The notes: generated from the letters alone by a model not told the origin. Counted from the stretch's first letter, positions 10,717 to 19,554 are shown. The stretch: DNA of 64,000 nt from an uncultured Prevotellaceae bacterium (GCA_902784615.1 CACZVN010000005.1:1-64000), one strand, 5' to 3'. Made by a program: numbers and translations.

Positions 10717-10724
10717 CAAAGGTA
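10717..10724 (-). promoter_or_regulatory. -7 promoter element of the nonulosonate operon
   Basis: Minus strand TACCTTTG, a perfect TAnnTTTG match, 24 nt upstream of the neuB ATG. It should drive all six genes down to 5449. Confidence 0.75.
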
Positions 10725-10850
10725 GTGCAAATCGAGCGAAATACAAAATAAAACTCGATTTATTTTATTTTTCTGGAAGAAGATTCGTAACTTTGTGGCC
10801 TGAGTGTAATAATGTGTAATGAATTTCTTGCAACGTGACGTGAAAAGACC

Positions 10851-10858
10851 TACCTTTG
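10851..10858 (+). promoter_or_regulatory. -7 promoter element of the TonB-C/TPR-HTH pair
   Basis: TACCTTTG, perfect TAnnTTTG, about 77 nt upstream of the ATG at 10936. A second match, TAACTTTG, lies at 10788-10795 and may be a tandem promoter. Nothing else is seen in the 242-nt gap. Confidence 0.65.
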
Positions 10859-10935
10859 CAACCGCGAAGGCAACCAGTCTTTGCACGTCCGGACCAATAA
10901 ACAGAATGTTGAACGATTAAAAACAGAAAGCAAGA

Positions 10936-11337
10936 ATGAAGAAACTATTATTGATGTCGCTGATGGCCATGTTGGGCCTTACGACGGTAAATGCACAGAA
11001 AACGGTGGTGGCTCAGAAGAACCAGCAGGTCTTTGATGTGGTAGAACAGATGCCGGAATATCCTGGTGGTATGCAAGCCCTGTTTGAGTATCTGGGTCAG
11101 AACTTGAAATACCCTGGGGATGCCAAGGAGCAGAAGGTAGAAGGAAGGGTGATTGCCATCTTCGTCGTTGAAACGGATGGCAGCATTAGTAATGTGGAGG
11201 TCGTTAGGCCCGTATTCCCCTCGCTTGATGCTGAGGCCGTCAGGGTTTTGTCGGGTATGCCCAAGTGGAAACCAGGCATGCAGAGTGGTAAAGTGGTAAG
11301 AGTGAAATATACAGTACCTATTAACTTCAGTCTGTAA
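10936..11337 (+). CDS. Small periplasmic TonB C-terminal domain protein
   Basis: A 133-residue protein with a signal peptide (cleavage after about residue 20, VNA/Q) and one TonB_C domain: VEQMPEYPGG, then the GRVIAIFVVETDGSISNVEVV strand region and MPKWKPGMQSGK. It lacks the transmembrane anchor and Pro-rich linker of true TonB, so it is not a complete energy transducer. The domain is close in sequence to the internal TonB_C domain of the M56 protein at 13405. Its stop overlaps the start of the next gene (TAATG), so the two are translationally coupled and probably work together. Confidence 0.82.
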   Translation: MKKLLLMSLMAMLGLTTVNAQKTVVAQKNQQVFDVVEQMPEYPGGMQALFEYLGQNLKYPGDAKEQKVEGRVIAIFVVETDGSISNVEVVRPVFPSLDAEAVRVLSGMPKWKPGMQSGKVVRVKYTVPINFSL

Positions 11338-12887
11338 TGAGATCATTCTCCTTTTTAATACTTTCCCTCTTCTTTGTGGGCTGCTCGTCTGAGCAGTCCC
11401 ACAATGAGTTTCTTTCGGAGGCAGAGCAGATTGTCTTCGAACAGCCCGACTCCGTGGTGAGGATGCTCGCTCCCCGTTGGTATGACACTAAGATGAACGA
11501 GGCAGACCAGGCACTTTACGGATTGCTCTATACGGAGGCCCTCCATCGTAGTGGTCTCTATACGGAGGCCGATTCGCTGATCCTCTTCAGTAGAAAGTAT
11601 TATAAGGAAAAGGGTGATGAGGAACATCTCTCGAGGGCCTTGCTCCATCATGCCATCATCCTTTACAAGCAAAAGCAGACCCATGAGGCTGTGCTCACCA
11701 TGAAACAGGCAGAATCCCTGGCTGAGGATATGGACCAGCCGGCCTTCAAGTGGTATCTCTATTCCGTGTTGGGCGATGTGAATGATAATGTGGGCAACTA
11801 TACCCAGACACTGCGTTACTACAAACAAGCCCTTGCCGAAGCCCGGCACTATAAGAAAGATGAGTGGATCGTCCAGACCCTCAACAATATCGCCACCACC
11901 TTCGACCTATTGGGCCAGAGCGATAGCCTGAAATATTACACGGACTTGGCTAAGCCTTACGCTCCTAAGACGGAGGGTGAGATCCGTGCCACCTATCTGG
12001 TGAATAAGGCCAGTTATCTGATAAGTCTCGCCAAATATCAGGAAGCCAAACGCCTCCTGCTGGAGTCCATGCGCTACACACCAACCGACAGGGCCTCGAA
12101 ACTCCTGGCAGACATCTATATGAAGGAGGGTGATATAGCGTCGGCAGCCCAACATTGGTATCGCCTGACGAACTCGTTCTCGCCCGATGTCAGTATCCAG
12201 TCCTATCGCTTGCTGATACAATACCTGAATCGTAAGGGCGACAAGGAAGCGGCCTTGGAGTATAGTCAGCGACTGAATGAGGTGTACCAGAAACTCTACG
12301 AACGGAGTGATGCTGCAGGCATCATAGACTTGCAGACGCAGTATGATGATCAGCAAAAGGAGCGACGACAGTACCAGACCACCATCTTCTTGTTGACGGC
12401 TATTATCCTGTTGATCGTGATGGCGGCCGTTGCCGTCTGGTATATCCGCAGACGCATCGACCTGCTGAACACTCGTTTTGTGGAGAGTCAGCAGAAGTAC
12501 GACCTGACACGCAGTGAACTTACCAAGATGCGCCACCAGAAGGAGCGCGAGATGAAGGAGAACTCGCAACAGTTGAAGGAGGTGATCAGCCGACTGCATG
12601 CCACAGCCAACAAGGGTAGGGTAGCCAACGACGAGGATATCAACGCACTGGCTCAGTGCTCTTATGCCTTGAGTCCAGAACTGCAAGTGCTATTATCCGT
12701 CCTGAACACCAAGGAACAGTCTATCTGTCTGCTGATTCGCCATAACTTCCAGCCTACGGAGATTGCTGCCCTCACCATTTCTACGCCTCAAACCATTACT
12801 AATACCCGCGTGCGTTTGTTGAAGAAACTCTTCGGCCAGACGGGCGGTGCCAAGGACTTCGATGCTGCCATCAAGGCCGTTAACTAA
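11337..12887 (+). CDS. Membrane-anchored TPR protein with cytoplasmic HTH domain
   Basis: A 516-residue protein. The N-terminus has a lipobox-like signal (FFVGC, Cys16). Residues 25-325 are tetratricopeptide repeats, residues 348-370 one strong transmembrane helix, 375-420 a charged coiled coil, and about 450-505 a LuxR-like helix-turn-helix. This architecture is common in Bacteroidota and suggests a one-component sensor: TPRs sense in the periplasm and the HTH binds DNA in the cytoplasm. Coupled to the TonB_C gene in front. Target genes unknown; the BlaI cluster follows 150 nt downstream. Confidence 0.8.
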   Translation: MRSFSFLILSLFFVGCSSEQSHNEFLSEAEQIVFEQPDSVVRMLAPRWYDTKMNEADQALYGLLYTEALHRSGLYTEADSLILFSRKYYKEKGDEEHLSRALLHHAIILYKQKQTHEAVLTMKQAESLAEDMDQPAFKWYLYSVLGDVNDNVGNYTQTLRYYKQALAEARHYKKDEWIVQTLNNIATTFDLLGQSDSLKYYTDLAKPYAPKTEGEIRATYLVNKASYLISLAKYQEAKRLLLESMRYTPTDRASKLLADIYMKEGDIASAAQHWYRLTNSFSPDVSIQSYRLLIQYLNRKGDKEAALEYSQRLNEVYQKLYERSDAAGIIDLQTQYDDQQKERRQYQTTIFLLTAIILLIVMAAVAVWYIRRRIDLLNTRFVESQQKYDLTRSELTKMRHQKEREMKENSQQLKEVISRLHATANKGRVANDEDINALAQCSYALSPELQVLLSVLNTKEQSICLLIRHNFQPTEIAALTISTPQTITNTRVRLLKKLFGQTGGAKDFDAAIKAVN

Positions 12888-12905
12888 GGCTATGGGAATA
12901 GTTAA

Positions 12906-12982
12906 CAACTAAAGAAACTATTTAATTTAGTTTAAAAACTAAGGCTTTTAGTTGTATATAACGAAAAGTTTTAGTTACTTTG
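12906..12982 (+). promoter_or_regulatory. Candidate BlaI operator region and promoter
   Basis: Several copies of TTTAGTT or its complement AACTAAA cluster here: 12907-12913, 12926-12932, 12947-12953 and 12970-12976. A perfect dyad, TTAGTTT, AA, AAACTAA, lies at 12927-12942. The last copy overlaps a near-consensus -7 element (TTACTTTG, 12975-12982). This is what an autoregulated BlaI/MecI-type operator should look like, but the box itself is a prediction. Confidence 0.55.
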
Positions 12983-13038
12983 CGCTCAGATATTGATAAT
13001 TGACGCAAATAGACGGTAAAACTTAAAACCCGAAAGCA

Positions 13039-13401
13039 ATGAAGAAACTGACCAACAAGGAAAAGGAAATCATGGATCTGTACTGGAAGTACGGCCCCAT
13101 GTTTGTTCGCGAGTTGCAGGAGCATTATGCCGAGCCTCGTCCTCACTTCAATACGCTCTCAACGATCGTCCGTATCCTAGAGCGCGAGGGCTTCCTCGAC
13201 CATAAGCAGTTTGGCAATACCTACCAGTATTACCCCCTCATCTCAGAGGCGGAGTATGGACGCAAGTCGATAGCTGGTATTATCAAGAACTACTTCGACG
13301 ACTCCTATCTCTCTGCCGTCTCCTCGTTTGTCAAAGAAGAGAAGATCAGCGTAGAAGAACTGCGCGAACTCATCAATCAGATAGAAAACCAACAATCGTA
13401 G
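13039..13401 (+). CDS. BlaI/MecI-family transcriptional repressor
   Basis: A 120-residue winged-helix protein (residues 1-80: LTNKEKEIMDLYWKYG, then TLSTIVRILEREGFL as recognition region) with a C-terminal dimerisation helix pair. It binds DNA as a dimer and is normally inactivated by cleavage triggered by a BlaR1/M56 membrane peptidase. That partner follows 3 nt downstream. A cluster of dyads upstream is a likely autoregulatory operator. No beta-lactamase gene is nearby, so the controlled genes are probably envelope functions. Confidence 0.9.
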   Translation: MKKLTNKEKEIMDLYWKYGPMFVRELQEHYAEPRPHFNTLSTIVRILEREGFLDHKQFGNTYQYYPLISEAEYGRKSIAGIIKNYFDDSYLSAVSSFVKEEKISVEELRELINQIENQQS

Positions 13402-13404
13402 AGT

Positions 13405-15189
13405 ATGATGGAATTTCTGATATACGACGCCAAGGTGGCCGTGCTCATAGCGGTATTCTATATGTTCTACCGCCTGATGCTGGCCCGCGAGACCTTCCAC
13501 AGAGTCAATCGTGTTGTGCTGCTCCTCACGGCTGTTGCCTCGTTTGTGTTGCCCTTGTGTGTGATCACCATGCACGAGACGGTCACGATGGAGGCGACGC
13601 CCTTGCTGACTCTCGACGAGTTGTCGATGGACGATGTCGCTCCTGTAGCCGAGCCAGTCGTTGAGACACCGCTGTGGCAGATTCTGTTGCCGATATTCTT
13701 TATGATAGGTATGCTGGCGACGCTGGGCCACACACTGATGTCGATGTTCAGAATCCTCATACTGATTAAACGAAGCGAGAAGCATCCCATGCCTGATGGT
13801 ACCACGATCTGCGTGTCCGGAAACGCTCACGTGACGCCTTTCAGTTGGATGCACTATATAGTCATGAACCAAAGCGACTATGCAGAACAAAACACTGCTA
13901 TTCTCGCCCATGAACGGGGACATATCCGTCTCAGGCACTCTTGGGACCTGCTCCTCGTTGACACCCTCACCGCCCTCCAGTGGTTCAACCCCGCCATGTG
14001 GATGTTGCGCTCTGACCTCAGGGCCATCCACGAGTACGAGGCCGACGGTGCAGTACTCTCTTTAGGGATTAACGCGCGTCAATATCAATATCTGTTAATC
14101 ACTAAGGCCGCGGGCATCGGCGGGTACTCCCTTGCCAACGGCATCAGTCACAGTACCCTTAAAAACCGAATTAATATGATGTTACATAAGAAATCCAACC
14201 AGACCAGTCTGTTGAAACTCGCTGCCCTGATACCCATCGTAGGCCTTGCCTTGGCCCTCAATGCCAAGACCGTCACTCACTATGTCTATGACGAGCCCCA
14301 GAAGCAACAGCCCGTCAAGAAGGGCAATAAGGCTGGAACCATCAACTTGGGCAACCAAGAAATCAAGGTCGTGGAACAAACGGAAACGGCTAATACCGGG
14401 CCTGTTAAGATTACGATTCACGTCACTGCCGAGAGTGACGGTAAGCCTGTGGTTGGTGCCATCGCAACTGTGAAGGGAACGAAGAATGGTGCTGTCTCAG
14501 ACCCGAATGGAGACATCACAATGACTGTACCTGTGGGTAGTGTTGTCGAGGTGATGTATATCGGACTGGCATCGGCCATCTTCTCCGTGGATGATGCAAG
14601 TTCCACAGACTTTAATATTTCGTTGCCGTCAGAGGAAGAACCCAAGGTAAAAGATTATGAAGATGTGGAACAGTTGCCCGAGTTCCCTGGCGGTCCTCAG
14701 GCCCTGTTTAAGTATCTCTCTGATAATATATGCTATCCTAAGGGTGCCTTTGATGCAAGCATCCAGGGGCGTGTCATCGTACAGTTTGTCGTTGACAAGG
14801 ACGGTACTATCAGGGACGCCAAAATTGTGAGATCCGTTGATCCAGCCCTTGATGCAGAGGCACAGCGTGTTATCTACTCCATGCCGAAGTGGATCCCAGG
14901 CCGTCAGAATGGTGAAGCCGTAGCCATGAAATATACCCTCCCCATCACTTTCCGTCTGCAAGGCGATGAGAATGAGGAAAAGGCAGAGGTGAGAGTCTTC
15001 AAGACTGTCGTAGAAGCATCTGATCCGCTCTTTATCTTGGATGGTAAACCAATCCCCTCTGAGCAGGTGAAAGAGATTGACCCCTCAACGATTGCCAATA
15101 TGGATGTGCTGAAGGACCAACCCGCCATCGAAAAATACGGTGACAAGGCCAAGAACGGCGTCGTCGTCATCACCACCAAAAAGAAATAA
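13405..15189 (+). CDS. M56 (BlaR1-like) membrane peptidase with TonB_C and plug-like tail
   Basis: A 594-residue composite protein. Residues 1-125 hold three or four transmembrane helices. The zinc motif HERGH is at 169-173, and EYEAD at 210-214 supplies the third ligand. A further helix is at about 268-288. The periplasmic part contains a carboxypeptidase-regulatory-like beta domain (about 335-410), a TonB_C domain (about 423-520, VEQLPEFPGGPQALFKYL) and a last 55 residues resembling the SusC plug (FILDGKPI, then VLKDQPAIEKYGDKAKNGVVVITT). It should sense an envelope signal and cleave BlaI. The fusion of sensor, TonB-like and plug-like pieces suggests contact with TonB-dependent transporters, which is inference. 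Confidence 0.88.
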   Translation: MMEFLIYDAKVAVLIAVFYMFYRLMLARETFHRVNRVVLLLTAVASFVLPLCVITMHETVTMEATPLLTLDELSMDDVAPVAEPVVETPLWQILLPIFFMIGMLATLGHTLMSMFRILILIKRSEKHPMPDGTTICVSGNAHVTPFSWMHYIVMNQSDYAEQNTAILAHERGHIRLRHSWDLLLVDTLTALQWFNPAMWMLRSDLRAIHEYEADGAVLSLGINARQYQYLLITKAAGIGGYSLANGISHSTLKNRINMMLHKKSNQTSLLKLAALIPIVGLALALNAKTVTHYVYDEPQKQQPVKKGNKAGTINLGNQEIKVVEQTETANTGPVKITIHVTAESDGKPVVGAIATVKGTKNGAVSDPNGDITMTVPVGSVVEVMYIGLASAIFSVDDASSTDFNISLPSEEEPKVKDYEDVEQLPEFPGGPQALFKYLSDNICYPKGAFDASIQGRVIVQFVVDKDGTIRDAKIVRSVDPALDAEAQRVIYSMPKWIPGRQNGEAVAMKYTLPITFRLQGDENEEKAEVRVFKTVVEASDPLFILDGKPIPSEQVKEIDPSTIANMDVLKDQPAIEKYGDKAKNGVVVITTKKK

Positions 15190-15200
15190 TTCTCTCTCTC

Positions 15201-16301
15201 ATGCATAGATTAATGACTATGTTCGTCCTCGTCCTGCTGGCGGTCAACACCGCCAGGGGCGAGGATTCGGACACTCTACGGATACTTCTTCAGCGCGGCG
15301 ACAGCTGTATGCAGCAGTACAACACGTTTGAGGCACTGGAATACTTCCAGCAGGCATACGCCCTCGCCGACAACAGCACCACGCGACAGAAACTCGCCGA
15401 CTGCTACTACAAGCGCGCCAACTATCGCCAGTGTGCTGATTTGCTGAAGAATGTCGAGCAAGACAGTCTCTCGCACGAGGCTTTCCGTCAACTTTGCTTC
15501 AGTTATCAGAAACAGGGAGATACCGATTCCTATATCTACTGGACGGAACAGTTGGTCAATCGTCACCCCATGGATGGTGAGATGGTGGCAGGACTGGTAC
15601 GTGCCTTTGCGCAGAATAACCAGCCACAGAATGGTCTGAGGTTTGGCAGCAGCTACTGTCTGCACGACATGCACAACATCCTTGTGAACCGCGCCATGGC
15701 CGATGCCTACTTCCTGGAGCGTAACTATACGGCAGCGCTCGTGTGGTATCAGGATCTGCTTGAACAGGGCGACTCCACCTTCAATACGCTCTACTCGGCA
15801 GGCATGTGCTATTCACAGATAGAAGACTTGGAGCGTGCCTATAAGTATCTGCAGTTGGCTTTCCTCATCAGTGGCATGCAGCACTATGGTTGTGCCTACC
15901 GCCTCGGTGTGATCTGTGTCGATACCAAGCGTTATGAGGAGGGCCTTGGCTATCTCGCCCTCGCACGCGATCTCATCAAACCCGATACCACCGTGATGAA
16001 GGCCATCACCCTCTCGCAGGGTGAAGGCTACTACCTGACGGAGCATTATCCTGAGGCTGTTGCCGCGTGGAAAGAGCACCTCACCTATAATCCCCGCTCC
16101 ATCGCCACCTATTATAACATCGCCAATGCCTGCGCCTATCTGCTCAACGACGGTGAGCAGGCAAAATCCTACTATCAGCAGTTCCTCGCCGCTGCCCGAA
16201 AAGAAGAGCATCCCAACGCCCAACTCACGGAGATGATCTCGAAATCCGAGGAAATGTTGGAATACTACGAAAAAGCAGAGAAACTCAAAAACAAGAAATG
16301 A
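15201..16301 (+). CDS. Periplasmic TPR protein
   Basis: A 366-residue protein with a signal peptide (first about 20 residues, NTARG/ED) and tetratricopeptide repeats over nearly its whole length, ending in a Lys-rich coiled coil. It starts 11 nt after the M56 gene and ends directly before a strong terminator, so it is the last gene of the BlaI-M56-TPR operon. TPR proteins with this partner set are widespread in Bacteroidota; a scaffold role in the sensing complex is plausible. No enzymatic motif seen. Confidence 0.8.
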   Translation: MHRLMTMFVLVLLAVNTARGEDSDTLRILLQRGDSCMQQYNTFEALEYFQQAYALADNSTTRQKLADCYYKRANYRQCADLLKNVEQDSLSHEAFRQLCFSYQKQGDTDSYIYWTEQLVNRHPMDGEMVAGLVRAFAQNNQPQNGLRFGSSYCLHDMHNILVNRAMADAYFLERNYTAALVWYQDLLEQGDSTFNTLYSAGMCYSQIEDLERAYKYLQLAFLISGMQHYGCAYRLGVICVDTKRYEEGLGYLALARDLIKPDTTVMKAITLSQGEGYYLTEHYPEAVAAWKEHLTYNPRSIATYYNIANACAYLLNDGEQAKSYYQQFLAAARKEEHPNAQLTEMISKSEEMLEYYEKAEKLKNKK

Positions 16302-16302
16302 T

Positions 16303-16332
16303 AACCGCGCAAAAAAAATGCGCGGTTTTTTT
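16303..16332 (+). terminator. Rho-independent terminator after the BlaI-M56-TPR operon
   Basis: A 9-bp perfect stem (AACCGCGCA at 16303-16311 with TGCGCGGTT at 16319-16327), a 7-A loop and a run of T to 16332. It directly follows the stop of the TPR gene. Confidence 0.9.
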
Positions 16333-16352
16333 GTGGTTTCAATGAATTGAGT

Positions 16353-16360
16353 TACCTTTG
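16353..16360 (+). promoter_or_regulatory. -7 promoter element of the GNAT-GH2-like pair
   Basis: TACCTTTG, perfect TAnnTTTG, 29 nt before the ATG at 16390 and just after the terminator. Confidence 0.75.
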
Positions 16361-16389
16361 CACTCAGAAACCGAAAACGTAAATCAACA

Positions 16390-17523
16390 ATGATTGAAAT
16401 TCGTGAGGTAACAACCAAAAAAGAACTGAAACAGTTTGTGCAGTTCTACTACGACCTGTATCGCGGCAACGACTGTGCCGTGCCCTTTCTGTATTTCGAC
16501 GAGATGGCCACGCTACGGAGCGATAAGAACCCCTCGTTTGAATGCTGTGAGTCTGCCTACTTCCTGGCATACAAGGACGAGAAGATCGTGGGACGCGTGG
16601 CCGCTATCATCAATCGTAGGGCCAACGAGCGTTGGGACTGTCATCAGGTGCGCTTCGGATGGTTTGACTTTATCGACGACCTCGAGGTATCGACAGCTCT
16701 GTTGAAGGCTGTTGAGGACTGGGGTAAGGCCAGGGGAATGGTGGAGATCGCCGGTCCGTTGGGCTTCATCGACACCGACCGCGAGGGTATGCTGGTGGAG
16801 GGTTTCGACCAACTCTCCACAATGTACGTGAACTACAACTACCCCTACTATCCGCAGCACATGGAGCGGATGGCTGGTTTTAAGAAGGACAACGACTACG
16901 TGGAGTGCAAGGTGAAGGTGCCTGAGGAGGTGCCCATGAAGTTTGCGAAGGTGACGGAGATGGTGCACCGCCGCTATGGGCTGAGGGTGCACAAGTTTAC
17001 CCGTAAGGAATTGATCGACGAGGGCTATGGCCGCAAGGTTTTCGATCTGCTCAACGCCACCTATAAGGACCTTTATGGTTTCAGTCAACTCTCGGATAAG
17101 CAAATCGACAAACTCGTAAACGATTATATCAAGATTGCCGACCTGAACCTCGTGACGGCCATTATGGATGGCGACGAGATGGTGGGCTTCGGCATTACCT
17201 TCCCCTCGTTCTCAAGGGCCTTGCAGAAGACGCGCGACGGACGGCTGTTCCCCATGGGGTGGTGGCATCTGCTGAAGATCCTGAAGTGGCACAAGACGCC
17301 CATCGTGGATCTGCTGCTGATCGGTGTGCTGCCCGAATACCGTGCTAAGGGCGCCAATGGTCTGATCTTCGACGACCTGATCCGCCAGTTCCAGGCCTAC
17401 GGTTTTGAGTGGGCTGAGACGGGACCGATGATGGAAACCAATGAGGGCGTACTCTCGCAGTGGCAGTATCTGGAGGCCACGATCCACCGCCGTCACCGTT
17501 GTTACAGAAAACATTTAGGATGA
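16390..17523 (+). CDS. GNAT-fold acetyltransferase-like protein
   Basis: A 377-residue cytoplasmic protein with two GNAT-like halves. The C-terminal one shows LLIGVLPEYRAKGANGLIF, the acetyl-CoA-binding strand-helix region. The family is conserved across Bacteroidota and is usually annotated only as N-acetyltransferase. No substrate is known to me. Its TGA overlaps the ATG of the GH2-like gene, so they are coupled. Confidence 0.75.
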   Translation: MIEIREVTTKKELKQFVQFYYDLYRGNDCAVPFLYFDEMATLRSDKNPSFECCESAYFLAYKDEKIVGRVAAIINRRANERWDCHQVRFGWFDFIDDLEVSTALLKAVEDWGKARGMVEIAGPLGFIDTDREGMLVEGFDQLSTMYVNYNYPYYPQHMERMAGFKKDNDYVECKVKVPEEVPMKFAKVTEMVHRRYGLRVHKFTRKELIDEGYGRKVFDLLNATYKDLYGFSQLSDKQIDKLVNDYIKIADLNLVTAIMDGDEMVGFGITFPSFSRALQKTRDGRLFPMGWWHLLKILKWHKTPIVDLLLIGVLPEYRAKGANGLIFDDLIRQFQAYGFEWAETGPMMETNEGVLSQWQYLEATIHRRHRCYRKHLG

Positions 17524-19058
17524 ATCGACTTAAGACCATATTCTGCTTAGCCTTCCTTCTGTGTTTGTCGTTGCATGCCCAGAAGCCAATCCAACTGGGT
17601 GGTTCGTGGGAGTATGCTATTGGCGACTCAGCCAACTACAGCGATTTCGTGATACTGCCTGGTGAGGTGAAGACGGGCGAAATGGTGTGGTATAGGCGTG
17701 GCGTGTATGTGCCACAGGACTGGCAGGAGCAGCGCATCACGCTCTATCTGGAGCGGTTGTATGCGAAGGCAACCGTCTTTGTGAATGGCCGGCGGGTGGG
17801 GAGCGACTCGTTGCGGTGTGCCCCTCACGAGTATGACGTGACGGCATTGATCGTACCAGGCAAGCGGAACACGGTGAGCGTGTGTGTGGCGAAGTCAGAG
17901 CGGAATGGTATCTTCGGACAGATGGAACTGCGTGCTGGGTCGAAGTGGTTATATATCCGTGAGTTGCAATTCCAACCGCATCCCTTTGAGGGAAAGGTGC
18001 ACTTGGATATGAACATGGGCGGTGACGGACTGCGGATCAATGATTATATCGTGGAGGTGTTGGCGCAGCGCACGGACGTTGATTCGGCAGACATCATTCA
18101 GCGCTATTATATCATGACGAAGCGCCACTCGGCCTTCGATATGTTCCTGGGCAATGAGGTGGCCCTTTGGGATGAGTTCCATCCGCACCTCTATAATGTT
18201 GCCATCGCCTTTTACGACGAATATCTTGAGACAGCCATTGGCATGCGTGAGATGACGACAGACAGTGGGCAGGTGATCATCAATCGCCGTCCGCTGTATC
18301 TGCGCAGTGTAGTAATGGGTGATCCGCGGTTGGAGTCGGGCAGTAGTCTCTCTGACGAACAGGCGTGGCATGATCTGCTCAAGAAGTATAAGCAGTGGGG
18401 ATTCAACCATATCCATTTTGATGGCTATTGTCCTACGGAGGCGGCTTTCGCTGTGGCCGATAAACTGGGTTTGCTCATACAGCCTGGGGGCATCGTCGGT
18501 GAGAATCAGACGAAACGCGTGCTTAATGCCTACGGCCAACATCCCTCGCTGATGATGATGGAAGTGGAGGGTATCGAACGGATTCCTGCGCAGAAGGACT
18601 TTTCTATCGGTTATTATAAGGAACGCATAGAGCGCAATCTGAAGACGGCCAATTACAGGGGCTTCCAGTTGGAAGGCTTTCATTGGCCTGAGAAAGATGA
18701 ACCAACGAAAGAGTGGATGGAGTTCTGTGCGCCCATCGTGCCGTTGGCGAAGTTCCAGAAGTATGAGTATTCAATGACTGACTCGCTGGAGGTGCCTTTG
18801 GAGGCCTGTAGTGCCTTCTATGGTGAGATCAGTGCTGCCCGTGCCACTTACTTTATCTGTGACGACAGCCTGCAGGTGGTAAAGGGCGGACAACTCGCCG
18901 TTGGCAACCTTCCCATAGGGAAGAACATTTCACTCGGGGAGTTAAAGATCCCCCTCAGCGATCTGCCTGCTCCTGGCAAATATTCCCTTTATGTGGCCAT
19001 CGCAGGCCGATTCCGCAACCACTGGGACTTTGAACTCAAAGGGGACGGTTCTCAGTGA
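17520..19058 (+). CDS. Secreted GH2-like protein, probably degenerate
   Basis: A 512-residue protein starting at ATG 17520 (MNRLKTIFCLAFLLCLSLHA signal peptide); longer upstream frames overlap the GNAT gene and are rejected. Residues 25-150 are the jelly-roll sugar-binding domain of family GH2 (WYRRGVYVPQDW, then a VFVNGRRVGSDS strand). The TIM-barrel part is recognisable at FDGYCPTEAAFAVADKLGLL, but where GH2 enzymes have NE (acid/base Glu after HPS-W-S) this protein has QHPSLMMMEVEGIER. It may be inactive or use different residues. Its stop codon lies in the 31-bp repeat copy 2, and its end overlaps the convergent gene by 23 nt. Confidence 0.65.
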   Translation: MNRLKTIFCLAFLLCLSLHAQKPIQLGGSWEYAIGDSANYSDFVILPGEVKTGEMVWYRRGVYVPQDWQEQRITLYLERLYAKATVFVNGRRVGSDSLRCAPHEYDVTALIVPGKRNTVSVCVAKSERNGIFGQMELRAGSKWLYIRELQFQPHPFEGKVHLDMNMGGDGLRINDYIVEVLAQRTDVDSADIIQRYYIMTKRHSAFDMFLGNEVALWDEFHPHLYNVAIAFYDEYLETAIGMREMTTDSGQVIINRRPLYLRSVVMGDPRLESGSSLSDEQAWHDLLKKYKQWGFNHIHFDGYCPTEAAFAVADKLGLLIQPGGIVGENQTKRVLNAYGQHPSLMMMEVEGIERIPAQKDFSIGYYKERIERNLKTANYRGFQLEGFHWPEKDEPTKEWMEFCAPIVPLAKFQKYEYSMTDSLEVPLEACSAFYGEISAARATYFICDDSLQVVKGGQLAVGNLPIGKNISLGELKIPLSDLPAPGKYSLYVAIAGRFRNHWDFELKGDGSQ

Positions 19059-19062
19059 GTTT
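19032..19062 (+). repeat. 31-bp inverted-arm repeat, copy 2
   Basis: GAACTCA, AA, GGGGACGGTTCTC, A, GTGAGTTT, with complementary arms AACTCA and TGAGTT. It is 28/31 identical to copy 1 at 5445-5475. It lies across the ends of two convergent genes: its TGA is the stop of the GH2-like gene (C-terminus GDGSQ) and its TCA is the stop of the minus-strand gene. Confidence 0.75.
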
Positions 19063-19542
19063 ACCGTTTAGCAAATCACAGATTTCTTGTGGTTTCATCG
19101 AGAGGTATCTTACATAGATCTCATAGGGGTAACCCTGGAGAGATGCCTTTGAACGCTGTTTGCGATATTTGGCTATCTGTTCGTCGGTGACGTCTCCCTT
19201 GACGTTGTCCTTATAACGTATGCCAATAAACTGACGGCTATTGTATTTGTCAACATAGAAAGAGTCAACGCCAGACAACTGCACGACCCATGGCTCTGGG
19301 GCGTTCACCCTCAACTGTTGATCAGTGATCACAAGATAGGTCCGGCGCTTGATGTAGGCAGGGATTAAAATGATGGAAGTCATGCAGATGAACATCGTTA
19401 TCATGTGATACTTATCTGCCCCTATAACCCCTGGCCCTCCAACGGCTCTGCTAACACCCATGATAATGGCCCAACCTGCTGCCACAGCCAAAAGAATGAA
19501 AATCCATACCTTGATGGACACTTTGATTTTAATTTCGTTCAT
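19036..19542 (-). CDS. Two-helix membrane protein, STM3941-like
   Basis: A 168-residue protein with two transmembrane helices (about 11-35 and 45-65) and a cytoplasmic PH-like beta domain (TYLVITDQQLRV, then the VDSFYVDKYN and IGIRYKD strands). It resembles the small STM3941 family of unknown function. It is the last gene of the ECF sigma operon, 12 nt after the zinc-ribbon gene, and its 3' end overlaps the convergent GH2-like gene within a repeat. Confidence 0.6.
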   Translation of the reverse strand: MNEIKIKVSIKVWIFILLAVAAGWAIIMGVSRAVGGPGVIGADKYHMITMFICMTSIILIPAYIKRRTYLVITDQQLRVNAPEPWVVQLSGVDSFYVDKYNSRQFIGIRYKDNVKGDVTDEQIAKYRKQRSKASLQGYPYEIYVRYLSMKPQEICDLLNGKLTENRPL

Positions 19543-19554
19543 ATCGTTTACTAT

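Noticed and set aside
17460..17519. Upstream extension of the GH2-like gene
   Set aside because: It would overlap the GNAT gene by 64 nt and place 20 extra residues before a perfect signal peptide; ATG 17520 with ATGA overlap is better.
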